A stretch of 64,000 nt of DNA from Sphingosinicella microcystinivorans. Lineage in GTDB: Bacteria > Pseudomonadota > Alphaproteobacteria > Sphingomonadales > Sphingomonadaceae. The stretch covers positions 62,001-126,000 of the forward strand of contig NZ_RBWX01000011.1 in assembly GCF_003634215.1 (NCBI RefSeq), read 5' to 3'. Shown piece after piece: positions 8,528 to 19,836 of the stretch. How positions within the stretch are numbered: the stretch's first letter is position 1; each line of letters starts with the position of its first letter. The notes under the pieces were generated by a model. That model was not told the DNA's origin, made no database searches, and was given only the letters and a program-made list of their open reading frames with translations. The position numbers and the translations under genes are program-made.

Positions 8528-10606
8528 ATGACCGGCATAGCCTACGCCCGCGACTACGAGGTGGTTCAGCGTCTGCGCCCCGAACCTATGACCGAGGCCG
8601 AAGCCGCCGCACAGGCGCATATCGACCCGGTGGAGTTCGATATCTTCAAGCACAAGATGCACATGATCGCGCTTGAGGGCAAAGAGACGACGATGAAGCT
8701 CGGCGCCTCCACCGCGATGCGCTGGGGCGACGTCGCCTTCGGCGTCTTCACGCGGCAGGGCGATCTCAGCGTCTGCGCAACCGGCATCTATCACCACGCC
8801 GTGCTCGGCCAGCTTCCGCTGAAATACGCGGTGAAGCACTGGGTGGACGAACCATCGGTGGGCGTGCGCGACGGCGACAGCTTCTTCTATAACGACCCCT
8901 TCTACGGCGGTGTGCACAACGCCGACATGGGTCTCGCCGTGCCCGTGTTCTACAAGGGCGAGCTGATGTGCTTCATCGCGGCCGCCGTGCATACCGGCGA
9001 GGCGGGCGGCACCGAGCCCGGCGGCACCTGCAACACCGCGAAGACCAAGTACGACGAAGGGCTTCTCGTGCCGCCGATCAAGATCGGCGAGAATTACCAG
9101 CTGCGCGAGGATATCCTCAACATGCTGGCGGCGATGACGCGCGACCCGCGCACGATGATCCTCGACATCAAAGCACGCCTTGCCGCGGCGCGCATCGCGC
9201 AGCGCCGTGTGCTCGAAGTGATCGAGGAAAAGGGGCCGGAGTTCTTCATCGGCGGCCTGCGCCGCATCCTGACGCAGACGGGCGAAGCCGCGAAGCGCCG
9301 CGTAGCCGAACTCAACGACGGCATCTACCGGCAGCCGCGCTTCCTCGACACGGTGGGCACCGAATCCGGCCTCACCAAAATCAATCTCACCATGATCAAG
9401 CAGGGCGACCGCATCATCATGGATTTCGAGAACACCTCGCCGCTCGTCGAAGGCCGACCGATCAACAGCTTCTTCCAGGGTATCCTCGGCCTGTCGTGCG
9501 TCTATTACTGCGGCTGGCTGTTCCACGACCTGCCCGCCAACAACGGCCTTCTGGAAGCGATCGACTGGCGCTTCCCGGAGGATTGCATGGTGAACGCCAA
9601 GGGCGACGCCTCCACCTCGCTCGCACCGCTGGTGCAGACCTGCTTCACGCAGGGCATTTTCCTTACCGGCGCGCGGATGACCTACAGCTACGATTCCTCG
9701 CGCGCAGTCGCCGCCTGGTTCTCCGGCTTCGCGATCCCGACCTTCGGCGGGATCAACCAGTTCGGCGAAGGCATCGCGGACATCACGCCCGAGATCAACG
9801 CGACGGGCTGCGGCGCGCGGCCGGACATGGACGGCGTGGAAGCGGCGGGCGCTTTCTTCGCGACGATGAGCGACTGCTCCGACGTCGAGGCGACCGAGAG
9901 CGACCGGCCGTTCCTCTACACGTTCCGCAATCTCTTCAACAACAGCTACGGCCACGGCAAGCAGCGCGGCGGTTGCGGCGTCGGCTTCGGGCTGATGGTG
10001 CACGATACCAACCGCTTCATGCTCGGCTCGATGGGCGGCGGTTCACGCTTCCCGACGACGCTCGGCCTGTTCGGCGGCTATGCCGTGCCGCCGGTGTTCG
10101 TGCAGACCGTGCACGACAGCAACCTGAAAGCGCTGATGGCGGACGGCGCAACGCCGCTGCCGCACGACCTTTCCGGCGTGTTCGCGGCGGACAATCCCGA
10201 GATCGGCAAGAAGCAGGCGATGGACGTCAGCATGGTCGTGCAGCCGTTCAACGACGGCGACACCTATTATGTCGGCGTCGGTGGCGGCGGCGGCTACGGC
10301 GATCCGCTGGAGCGCGATCCGGCGAGCGTGCTTGGCGATCTGCGCAACGGACGCGTGTCGCACTGGGCGGCGGCGAACATCTACAAGATCGCCTACGATC
10401 TCGAGACGATGCGCCTTGATGCCGATGGCACCGATGCGCTGCGCAAGGCGGCACGCACCGAGCGTCTCGCCCGGGCGAAACCCTACGGCGCGTTCGTGAA
10501 GGGCTGGTCGAAGCTTTCGCCGCCGGAAGAGGCGCTCCGCTACTACGGCAGCTGGCCGAACCCGCGCGACGGGATGCAGCCGGTCGTGCAGCTTCGCGCC
10601 GCCTGA
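8528..10606 (+). CDS. HyuB-like subunit of an ATP-dependent ketone carboxylase (Apc4-like)
   Basis: This 692-residue protein belongs to the hydantoinase B/oxoprolinase family, whose members supply the carboxylation or hydrolysis core opposite the HyuA ATPase. The conserved body includes YNDPFYGGVHNADMG (about residues 121-135) and ends with the glycine-rich GVGGGGGYGDPLERDP (about 580-595). It starts after a strong ribosome site and is followed one base later by the CoA ligase gene. In the proposed route it forms the new C-C bond between the ketone alpha carbon and an activated carboxyl group, giving a beta-keto acid that the ligase can take up. The ketone itself cannot be read from the sequence. 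Confidence 0.87.
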   Translation: MTGIAYARDYEVVQRLRPEPMTEAEAAAQAHIDPVEFDIFKHKMHMIALEGKETTMKLGASTAMRWGDVAFGVFTRQGDLSVCATGIYHHAVLGQLPLKYAVKHWVDEPSVGVRDGDSFFYNDPFYGGVHNADMGLAVPVFYKGELMCFIAAAVHTGEAGGTEPGGTCNTAKTKYDEGLLVPPIKIGENYQLREDILNMLAAMTRDPRTMILDIKARLAAARIAQRRVLEVIEEKGPEFFIGGLRRILTQTGEAAKRRVAELNDGIYRQPRFLDTVGTESGLTKINLTMIKQGDRIIMDFENTSPLVEGRPINSFFQGILGLSCVYYCGWLFHDLPANNGLLEAIDWRFPEDCMVNAKGDASTSLAPLVQTCFTQGIFLTGARMTYSYDSSRAVAAWFSGFAIPTFGGINQFGEGIADITPEINATGCGARPDMDGVEAAGAFFATMSDCSDVEATESDRPFLYTFRNLFNNSYGHGKQRGGCGVGFGLMVHDTNRFMLGSMGGGSRFPTTLGLFGGYAVPPVFVQTVHDSNLKALMADGATPLPHDLSGVFAADNPEIGKKQAMDVSMVVQPFNDGDTYYVGVGGGGGYGDPLERDPASVLGDLRNGRVSHWAAANIYKIAYDLETMRLDADGTDALRKAARTERLARAKPYGAFVKGWSKLSPPEEALRYYGSWPNPRDGMQPVVQLRAA

Positions 10607-10607
10607 G

Positions 10608-12224
10608 ATGCCGGTAGACATGCTCGCGAACGTTGCCGAACGAACCGTTCACGGCCTGCTGAAACAGCGGGCCGCTGAACGCCCGAACGATCCGTTCCTT
10701 CATTTCGAAGGAACGGACTTCACGTTCGGCGCGCTGAACGACGCGGCAGCGCGCGTTGCGGGCGGCTTTGCCGCGCTCGGCATCGGGCGCGGCGACAAGG
10801 TCGCGATCATGATGGGGAACCGGCCCGAATTTCTCATCTCCTGGTTCGCGCTTTCGCAGCTCGGTGCCATCGAAGTGCCGATCAACACGGCGCATCGCGG
10901 CACGCTGCTGCACTACATGCTGGATCAGGCGGATTGCTCCCTGCTGATCCTGGAAGGCGCATTTCAGGTCCGCCTTCAGGACATCGCCGCCGATCTGCCG
11001 AAACTGCGCACGATTGTGCTGCTGGATGGTGCAGGGCTGGACGGCATCTCGCAGCAGGTCGTCGGTTTCAGCGCGCTGCAAAACGCCGCGCCTCTCGGCG
11101 ATGCGCCGTTGGTCGGTCCCGCCGACCCCGTCGCGGTGATGTTCACCTCCGGTACCACCGGCCCGTCCAAGGGCGCGGTGCTGCCGCAGAATTACGTGCT
11201 GATGCAGGCCGCGATCATCGCGGAAGGCTGCCGCTACACGCCCGAGGACTGCCTCTACAACGCGCTGCCGCTGTTCCACGGCAATGCACAATTCCTCTCG
11301 ACGATTCCCGCGCTGCTTTCAGGCGCGCGCATGGTGCTCGCGCGGCGCTTCTCCGCCTCCGCATTCTGGGACGAGGTGCGCACATACAATTGCACGGCGT
11401 TCAACTATATCGGGGGTATTCTCCCGATTCTCTGGAAGGCACCACCCTCACCGGACGATGCGAACAACAGCCTCCGTCTGATGATGGGCGCGGGCGCGCC
11501 CAAGGACTTGTTCGAAGCATTCGAGACGCGCTTCGGCGTCCGTCTCGTCGAAGGCTACGGCATGAGCGAGATCGGCATTCCGCTCAACAACAGCATCGAT
11601 CATCGCCGCCCCGGATGCTGCGGCCAGCCGCTGCCGCAATATCAAGTCCGGCTCGTCGATGACGACGGCGCCGACGTGCCCGACGATATGCCCGGCGAAT
11701 TGCTGATCCGGCCGAATGCGATGAACAGCATGATGCTGGAATATTACCGGATGCCGGAAAAGACCGTGGAGGCGTGGCGCGATCTCTGGTTCCACACGGG
11801 CGATTATCTGAAACGCGACAGCGACGGTTATTATTATTTCGTCGACCGCAAGAAGGATGCGCTGCGCCGGCGGGGCGAGAATATTTCGAGCTACGAGGTG
11901 GAGCGCGGCGTCAACGCCCACCCCGCCGTGCTCGAATCCGCTGCGGTCGCCGTCGCTTCCGAACTCGGCGAGGACGAGGTAATGATCTGCCTGACGCTGC
12001 GTCCGGGCCAGAGCCTCGAACCGATCGAATTGATGCGGCATTGTCTGCGCCAAATGGCGCGCTTCATGGTGCCGCGCTACGTTCGTATCCTCGCGAGCCT
12101 GCCCAAGACGCCGACCGAACGCGTGCAGAAATATGCGCTGCGCGCCGAGGGCGTGACGCCCGACACCTATGACCGCGAGGCAGACCCCGCATGGCATGCG
12201 CTGCTGAAGGATGCGGCGGCATGA
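10608..12224 (+). CDS. AMP-dependent acyl-CoA ligase (beta-keto acid:CoA ligase candidate)
   Basis: This 538-residue member of the ANL superfamily has the P-loop-like motif FTSGTTGPSKGA (about 174-185), the A5 motif GYGMSEIG (about 314-321), and HTGDY/RKKDALRRRGENIS for adenylate binding and domain rotation. Its closest style is the CaiC/crotonobetaine-type ligases. It follows the HyuB gene with one base between and overlaps the DUF35 gene as ATGA. In Apc pathways the carboxylase product is activated by a dedicated ligase, such as benzoylacetate-CoA ligase in ethylbenzene degraders. This gene fits that step: beta-keto acid + ATP + CoA to beta-ketoacyl-CoA. The substrate is inferred from context. 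Confidence 0.87.
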   Translation: MPVDMLANVAERTVHGLLKQRAAERPNDPFLHFEGTDFTFGALNDAAARVAGGFAALGIGRGDKVAIMMGNRPEFLISWFALSQLGAIEVPINTAHRGTLLHYMLDQADCSLLILEGAFQVRLQDIAADLPKLRTIVLLDGAGLDGISQQVVGFSALQNAAPLGDAPLVGPADPVAVMFTSGTTGPSKGAVLPQNYVLMQAAIIAEGCRYTPEDCLYNALPLFHGNAQFLSTIPALLSGARMVLARRFSASAFWDEVRTYNCTAFNYIGGILPILWKAPPSPDDANNSLRLMMGAGAPKDLFEAFETRFGVRLVEGYGMSEIGIPLNNSIDHRRPGCCGQPLPQYQVRLVDDDGADVPDDMPGELLIRPNAMNSMMLEYYRMPEKTVEAWRDLWFHTGDYLKRDSDGYYYFVDRKKDALRRRGENISSYEVERGVNAHPAVLESAAVAVASELGEDEVMICLTLRPGQSLEPIELMRHCLRQMARFMVPRYVRILASLPKTPTERVQKYALRAEGVTPDTYDREADPAWHALLKDAAA

Positions 12225-12634
12225 GCGGCGACACGCTCCTGCCCTTCGCCGAGGGGATCTTTACGGGCGACGGCACGATTACCGAACTCGTCGGCAGCCT
12301 CTGCACCGCGTGCGGCGCGCAGCATTTTCCGGCACGCACGCACTGCCCGGATGACATGACCGAAACCGAAACCGTGAACCTCGGCGGCAGCGGCACGCTC
12401 TACAGCGCCACGGTGATCCGCACCAAGCCGCCGTTCGGCCTGCCCGCGCCCTATGCTGTCGGCTACGTCGATCTCGATGCGCACCCGCTGCGTATCTTCA
12501 TGCTGCTCGATCCCGCGCACACGGAGGATTTCCGTATCGGTATGCCGCTCGATCTGAGAAGCGGCGCGCTCGGCGTCGGGCTTGGCGGCGAACCCTGCAT
12601 CCGCCCCTATTTCACGCCTGCACTGAAAGACTGA
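12221..12634 (+). CDS. DUF35 Zn-ribbon/OB-fold protein, thiolase partner
   Basis: This 137-residue protein has the rubredoxin-like Zn-ribbon plus OB-fold layout of the DUF35 family. Such proteins accompany SCP-x-type thiolases and shuttle or position acyl-CoA. The ribbon reads CTACGAQHFPARTHCPDD. It has three cysteines, with Asp where the fourth cysteine of the usual CxxC...CPxC pattern would stand, so zinc may be held differently or lost. I chose the ATG that overlaps the ligase stop (ATGA). The thiolase gene starts seven bases after this one ends. Its job is most likely structural, as the small subunit of the thiolase that follows. Confidence 0.85.
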   Translation: MSGDTLLPFAEGIFTGDGTITELVGSLCTACGAQHFPARTHCPDDMTETETVNLGGSGTLYSATVIRTKPPFGLPAPYAVGYVDLDAHPLRIFMLLDPAHTEDFRIGMPLDLRSGALGVGLGGEPCIRPYFTPALKD

Positions 12635-12641
12635 TCCCCGC

Positions 12642-13781
12642 ATGGTCGCGATCCTCGGTGTCGGCACGACACGCTTCACGCAGAAACTAGAACGAACGAT
12701 CGTTTCACTCGGTGTCGAGGCGGCACGCCTGGCGCTTTCCGACGCCGGTCTCGCGCCAGCCCGCATCGAAGGTGCGTTTGTCGCGAACGCGCTCGGCGGG
12801 ATGCTGTTCGGCGACACGACGATCGGCCAGACACTGCTGCGCGACGTCGGCCTGCGGCGCCTGCCGATCGTGAATGTCGAGAACGCGTGCACATCGGGAT
12901 CGAGCGCGCTGTGGCTCGCCTGGAATGCCGTGCGCGCCGGGCAGATGGAGGCGGCGCTCGTGCTCGGCGTCGAGCGCATGTGCGTGCCCTCGCTCGGCCT
13001 CATCAATTCCGGGCGCACCGAGATCGACACGCTGCTCGGCCTCGTCACGCCCGCGAGCTTCGCCCTGCGTGCGCAGCGGCACATGCATGAATTCGGCACC
13101 ACGCGCGAACAGATGGCTGCGGTCGTCGAAAAAAGCCGCCGCCATGGCGCGCTCAATCCGAATGCATTGTTTCAGCGCGCCGAAACCGTGGCCGATGTTC
13201 TGGCCGGTCCGGCAGTCGCCGATCCGCTCACACGTTCCGAATGCTGCCCGATCGCGGACGGCGCCTCCGCGATCGTCATCGGTTCCGATCGCCTGGCGCG
13301 CGAACTGGGTGCGGGCGTTCGTATCGACAGCATCGTTCTCGCAAGCGGCGGCTACGAGAACCCGGTCGATCTCGCGCGGTGGGACACGGACAGCGAAACC
13401 GCCGCCGCCGCCTATGCGCGCGCCGGTATAGGCCCCGACGATCTCGATCTCGTCGAGTGCCACGACGCCTTCTCGATCGCCGAAATCCTGCACTGCGAAG
13501 CGCTCGGCCTCTGCGCGCCCGGCGAAGGCGGGCCTCTTGCCGCAAGCGGCGCGACGTCGCTCGGCGGCCGCATTCCCGTCAACGTCTCCGGCGGGCTTCT
13601 GAGCCGCGGCCATCCGGTCGCAGCGACAGGCGTCGCCCAGATCGCCGAAATCGCCGCACACCTGCGCGGTACCGCCGGTGCGCGTCAGGTCGAAGGCGCC
13701 AGGGTCGGCCTCGCTCAGTGCATGGGCGGCGACCTCGCCGGCGACACGAAATCCTGCACCGTGGCGGTTCTGTCACGCTGA
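12642..13781 (+). CDS. SCP-x-type thiolase (beta-ketoacyl-CoA cleavage)
   Basis: This 379-residue thiolase has its nucleophile in NACTSGS (Cys83). ECHDAF and the catalytic-His region SRGHPVAATG lie in the C-terminal half, and a late cysteine in AQCMGGD. The lack of the [12 protein letters not shown] form separates it from FadA/PaaJ-type enzymes and puts it with SCP-x/DUF35-associated thiolases. As the last enzyme gene of the run, it should cleave the beta-ketoacyl-CoA made by carboxylase and ligase into acetyl-CoA and a shortened acyl-CoA. A palindrome AACGATCGTT lies inside the gene at 12695-12704, matching the core of the one in the TetR promoter. Confidence 0.88.
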   Translation: MVAILGVGTTRFTQKLERTIVSLGVEAARLALSDAGLAPARIEGAFVANALGGMLFGDTTIGQTLLRDVGLRRLPIVNVENACTSGSSALWLAWNAVRAGQMEAALVLGVERMCVPSLGLINSGRTEIDTLLGLVTPASFALRAQRHMHEFGTTREQMAAVVEKSRRHGALNPNALFQRAETVADVLAGPAVADPLTRSECCPIADGASAIVIGSDRLARELGAGVRIDSIVLASGGYENPVDLARWDTDSETAAAAYARAGIGPDDLDLVECHDAFSIAEILHCEALGLCAPGEGGPLAASGATSLGGRIPVNVSGGLLSRGHPVAATGVAQIAEIAAHLRGTAGARQVEGARVGLAQCMGGDLAGDTKSCTVAVLSR

Positions 13782-13815
13782 AGCAGAGAGCACCAGAACA
13801 AGGGAGGATTGCATC

Positions 13816-16182
<2,367 letters not shown>

Positions 16183-16207
16183 CGATCCCCTTCGGATCGC
16201 CGGTATC

Positions 16208-16240
16208 GGCCGGAGGCAGCGCCCTGCCTCCGGCCGTTTT
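16208..16240. terminator. bidirectional intrinsic terminator between two convergent TonB receptor genes
   Basis: A perfect 12-bp stem (GGCCGGAGGCAG with CTGCCTCCGGCC) closes a 4-base loop CGCC and is followed by GTTTT on the plus strand. The stops of two convergent genes flank it, 26 bases to the left and 10 to the right. The T tract is short, so it may work better in one direction. Confidence 0.75.
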
Positions 16241-16249
16241 CGTATCGAA

Positions 16250-18448
16250 CTAGAAGTTGTACCGCACCTGCGCACCAAACCAGCGCGGCTGCGTGTAGGT
16301 GTCGTAGGCACCGCCGAGCGGCGGGGCGGAGACGTCGAACGAGAAGACCTTGCGCGCCTTGTCGAACACGTTGTTCGCGAACACCGACAGTTCGAGCTTG
16401 TTCTCCATCGTCTTCAGCGAGATGCGCGCGTTGGCGAGCCAGCCACCCGGAACCTTCGTGACCGCCGCGTTGGTGAGCTGCGAGTAGAAGTCCGCGGTGT
16501 AGACGGCGTTGAACGTCGTGCTCAGCTCGCCAAAGCCGAGATCGAAATCCTTCGTCGCGGCGAGGTTGATCGTGTGGCCCGGCGACTGCGGCGCCTTGCG
16601 GTCGACAAGACGCGTGCCGATCGGAATATCCTCGACGTTCGTGTGCAGGAGCGCGAGGCCCGCATCGAAGCGGAAGCCCATGCCCGGTGCCACTGACAGT
16701 TCGAAATCGGCGCCGTAGATTTCGGCACTGGTGTTGAACAGCGTGAAGTTGAAGCCGCGCTGGTCGAACGCCTGATAGTCCGAATAGTCGTAATAGAACG
16801 TCGCCGCATTGAAGCGCACACGGCGGTCGAAGAATTCGAACTTGCCGCCGATTTCATACGCCATCAGATTTTCCCCCTTGAAGCGGAAACCTGAAAGCGG
16901 TGCCTGTCCCACGAAGCCGGCGTTATAGTTGAACGCCTTGTAGCCGCGGTTGATGCTTGCATAGAGCAGCGTGTCGTCGTTCGGCTTCCAATCGAGTGCA
17001 AGACGGCCGGAGACGCCCGTTTCGCTGTGCTTGTCCGTGGTGACGCCGTTCGCCGCGAGCGACCCCGGTGCAATGAACAACGGGCAGAGCGGGCCGTCGC
17101 AGACTTCGGAGTAGTAATAGTCCTTCTCGTCGCGCGTCACGCGGATGCCCGCCGACAGCTTGAGCTGGTCGGAAAGATCGTATTCGGCCTGCGCGAAGCC
17201 CGAGTAGGACTTGGTATCGACCCGGTAATCCGCGCGCGGATAGGTGGCGAAGCCCGAAAGATTGAAACCCTGGAAGTAGTCGCCCTTGATGTTGAGGTAA
17301 TAGAGGCCCGCCGTCCAGCGGAACGCTCCGTCGTCCTCGATCAGGCGGATTTCCTGCGTGATGTGTTTCGCCTTCGCATCCTGTTCGAAAACGCCGATGT
17401 CGACCGGCGAGAAGTCGTTATCAGCCGCGTAGGTGCTGTCGAGTTTCTGATAGCTGGTAACGGTCGCGAGCGAATAGCCGCCGCCCAGATCGTAATTGAT
17501 CTTGCCGCCGATGGTCCAGGTTTCGCGCGCGAAATTGCCCGCATAGTTGAATTCGCCGGTGTAGGGATCGCCATCCGCATCGGCATATCCGAAGCCGGTG
17601 GGCGAACCCGGTGGCAGCGGCACGCCAAGGCCGTCGGCATCCTGCGTCGCACCCGTTATCATCGCGCCGCCGGTTGCGACCGGACGAATCTTGTACCAGT
17701 CGGCGAACAGGTTAATCGTCAGCGCTTCGCTCGGCTCCAGGCGGAGCTGAAAACGGCCGGCGATCGTGTCGTCGGCCAGCAGATCCGGCCCGATCGCGTT
17801 TTTCACGTAGCCGTCGTGGCGATCCTTCAGGAACGACACGCGTGCGGAAACGCCTTCCGCGATCGGGCCACCGATGGCGGCTTCGGCACGGAACTGGTCA
17901 TGGCTGCCGTAGGTAAGATCGACGTAGCCATCGAGCGTGTCGCCCGGCTGGTTCGTGATGACGTGGATAAGACCGCCCGTCGCGTTGCGGCCGAACAGCG
18001 TTCCCTGCGGCCCCTTCAGCACCTCGACGCGATTGACGTCGAACAACTGCTGCACGCTCGTGCCGTTCGAAGGCTGATAGACTTCGTCGATATAGAACGC
18101 GTTGGCGGGTTCGATATGACCGGCGAAATCGTTCTGCGACACACCGCGAATCGAGATGAGGCCAGCCACCGGCGGGCCGCCCGGCGCGCTGAACTGAAGG
18201 CCCGGCGTCATCGCGGCGAGTTCGGTCGTGTCGTGAAGGCCAAGCTCTGTCAGGCGTTCGCCGCCGAGTGCCGTGACCGCAATACCGATGTCCTGCACGT
18301 TCGCAGCGCGGCGCGTCGCGGTGACAACGATTTCCTCGATTGCATCGTTGCTGGTCGCCGCATCCTGCGCCGCTGCGGCGTTTGCGGAAAGGGCGATCGA
18401 AAGCGCGAGAACGCCGGCGCCCATGTTCAAGCCGCTGGTCCGTTTCAT
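16250..18448 (-). CDS. TonB-dependent outer-membrane receptor
   Basis: This 732-residue receptor starts at the ATG that follows GGGGGAGG; the open frame extends 17 codons further without a ribosome site. A signal peptide (about 1-28, ending ANAAAA) is followed by IEEIVVTATRRAANVQ as TonB box, a plug with VEVLKGPQGTLFGRN, and a beta barrel ending in Phe. Its sequence differs clearly from the receptor at 13816, so it is not a recent duplicate. It diverges from the LuxR genes across a 274-base region that holds operator-like element S3. Import of a related aromatic substrate is plausible but not shown. Confidence 0.92.
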   Translation of the reverse strand: MKRTSGLNMGAGVLALSIALSANAAAAQDAATSNDAIEEIVVTATRRAANVQDIGIAVTALGGERLTELGLHDTTELAAMTPGLQFSAPGGPPVAGLISIRGVSQNDFAGHIEPANAFYIDEVYQPSNGTSVQQLFDVNRVEVLKGPQGTLFGRNATGGLIHVITNQPGDTLDGYVDLTYGSHDQFRAEAAIGGPIAEGVSARVSFLKDRHDGYVKNAIGPDLLADDTIAGRFQLRLEPSEALTINLFADWYKIRPVATGGAMITGATQDADGLGVPLPPGSPTGFGYADADGDPYTGEFNYAGNFARETWTIGGKINYDLGGGYSLATVTSYQKLDSTYAADNDFSPVDIGVFEQDAKAKHITQEIRLIEDDGAFRWTAGLYYLNIKGDYFQGFNLSGFATYPRADYRVDTKSYSGFAQAEYDLSDQLKLSAGIRVTRDEKDYYYSEVCDGPLCPLFIAPGSLAANGVTTDKHSETGVSGRLALDWKPNDDTLLYASINRGYKAFNYNAGFVGQAPLSGFRFKGENLMAYEIGGKFEFFDRRVRFNAATFYYDYSDYQAFDQRGFNFTLFNTSAEIYGADFELSVAPGMGFRFDAGLALLHTNVEDIPIGTRLVDRKAPQSPGHTINLAATKDFDLGFGELSTTFNAVYTADFYSQLTNAAVTKVPGGWLANARISLKTMENKLELSVFANNVFDKARKVFSFDVSAPPLGGAYDTYTQPRWFGAQVRYNF

Positions 18449-18654
18449 GAGTCTGGTACCTCCCCCGAAAAGCCGGTCACGCCCCATGGCGGCCGGCATC
18501 TTGCTTCTCGGGGTGCTTCATGCCCCGCTTGCGGCGCCCCTGCTATAACGGGAAACACTCATGGGGAGTGTGGCACGAAAGCCGCGAATATCCGGCACTT
18601 TCCCTGCGACCGGTTTTCTGATTGAATGCATACTGCAGGGGCAGTAGATTAATT

Positions 18655-18670
18655 GTACGATCGGTCGATC
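18655..18670. promoter_or_regulatory. operator-like element S3 between a TonB receptor and a LuxR gene
   Basis: GTACGATCGGTCGATC matches S1 at 14 of 16 positions, and CGATCGGTCGATCT is identical over 14 bases (18658-18671 against 2335-2348). It lies 52 bases upstream of the LuxR start and about 200 bases from the divergent receptor. It should act mainly on the LuxR promoter. Confidence 0.6.
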
Positions 18671-18722
18671 TATGCACACGCGCCTTAAAGAGCGCCTGGC
18701 CGATAGATGAGGGGAGGCGGAG

Positions 18723-19817
18723 GTGCCCAGCGCGAATTTCGGGGGAGATCCCTCGGCGGAACTCTTCGAGAAGATTCTGTCCTGCGAGACCGCCGATGCA
18801 GTCAGCGAAACCCTGCTCGAACCGATGGTCGAAGCCTTGGGCGCGCGCAGCGGCGTTTTCATGCAGATTTTTTCCTCGCCCTATGGCGATCGGCATTTCG
18901 GTGCGCGCAGCTACGTCGGCAGCAAGCCCACTTCGGTGGATGTCTATGTCGACGGGCTTTATGCGCTCGATCCGGTGATCCGTCCGGTGATGGACTGGCT
19001 GGACGACGAGCGCGGTCCGGCGCCGAGCCTGCTGACGGGCTCGTTCGAGCGCGATCTCGAGGAAGACCCCCAATATCGCGATACGTTCCTCCGCCCCTAC
19101 GACATCGGCCACGTCGTCGCCGTCGCCATGCCGATGCGCACCGGGCTTGAAACGCAACTCGCCTGCGTCGGCTTTCATCGCCGTCACGGCGACATCGCCT
19201 TCCTCCCCGAGCAGCTTTCGTGGTTCCAGCGTCTGGTGCCCGCGATTCGCTCCGTACTCTACGCGCTCGCCTGCAAGGAGGCGCTGGCGCTCTCGGAAAC
19301 CATCGCCATCGCCGCACGCGAGGCGGGAACGGAAATGGGCTTCCTGATCCTCGACGAGGATCTTGTGGTGCGCAACGGCAACGCGAAGGGCATGGAGGAT
19401 CTGGGCCTTACCGGCGGGGCGCAGGGCGGCTCGTCGGTGCTTGGCGAAATCAAGGCGCGTTTGCTCGCCGCCGATCGCGCGCCGGGTGTTTCGTTCAGCT
19501 TCAAGGCGAGCGGCCTGCGGACGTTCGACGTCGAGGTGCGCAATTTCGAAACCGCTGACGGTCGCAATTTCCATCTCGTCGTCACGAGCGGCGGCGGGCC
19601 CCGCCACGCGATCGGCGACGCCTGCCGCCGCTTCGGCCTCACCGAACGGGAGACGGAAATCGCGCGCCAGATCGCCTCTGGCAAGTGCAATGCCTCGCTC
19701 AGCCACGAACTCGGCATCTCGCTGCGGACCGGCGAGAACCACCTCCGCTCGATCTACCGCAAGGTCGGTGTCAGCAGCCGGACGCAGCTCGTCTCGCGCT
19801 TGCTGCACATCCAGTAG
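18723..19817 (+). CDS. LuxR-type transcriptional regulator, 364 aa
   Basis: This 364-residue protein ends in a LuxR/GerE helix-turn-helix (about 300-364), with LTERETEIARQIASGKCN and a recognition helix around SLRTGENHLRSIYRKVGV. The first 240 residues form a sensor region I cannot assign; no GGDEF, response-regulator receiver or membrane span is visible. The start is GTG, with AGGGGAGG seven bases upstream. It is the first of two tandem LuxR genes, and element S3 stands in its promoter. It lies beside the paa genes and a receptor, so it may activate one of these sets in response to an aromatic acid or CoA ester. Confidence 0.87.
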   Translation: MPSANFGGDPSAELFEKILSCETADAVSETLLEPMVEALGARSGVFMQIFSSPYGDRHFGARSYVGSKPTSVDVYVDGLYALDPVIRPVMDWLDDERGPAPSLLTGSFERDLEEDPQYRDTFLRPYDIGHVVAVAMPMRTGLETQLACVGFHRRHGDIAFLPEQLSWFQRLVPAIRSVLYALACKEALALSETIAIAAREAGTEMGFLILDEDLVVRNGNAKGMEDLGLTGGAQGGSSVLGEIKARLLAADRAPGVSFSFKASGLRTFDVEVRNFETADGRNFHLVVTSGGGPRHAIGDACRRFGLTERETEIARQIASGKCNASLSHELGISLRTGENHLRSIYRKVGVSSRTQLVSRLLHIQ

Positions 19818-19836
19818 CCGGGGTAGCGTCTCGGCG

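Noticed and set aside
7910-10003. Open frame of 697 codons on the minus strand opposite the HyuA and HyuB genes
   Set aside because: It spans the junction of two well-supported plus-strand genes and shows no recognisable motif.
3233-10606. Reading the HyuA/HyuB genes as a hydantoinase or 5-oxoprolinase
   Set aside because: Two distinct HyuA chains plus the small CxxC/CxxC gamma subunit, and a ligase and thiolase downstream, fit a ketone carboxylase better.
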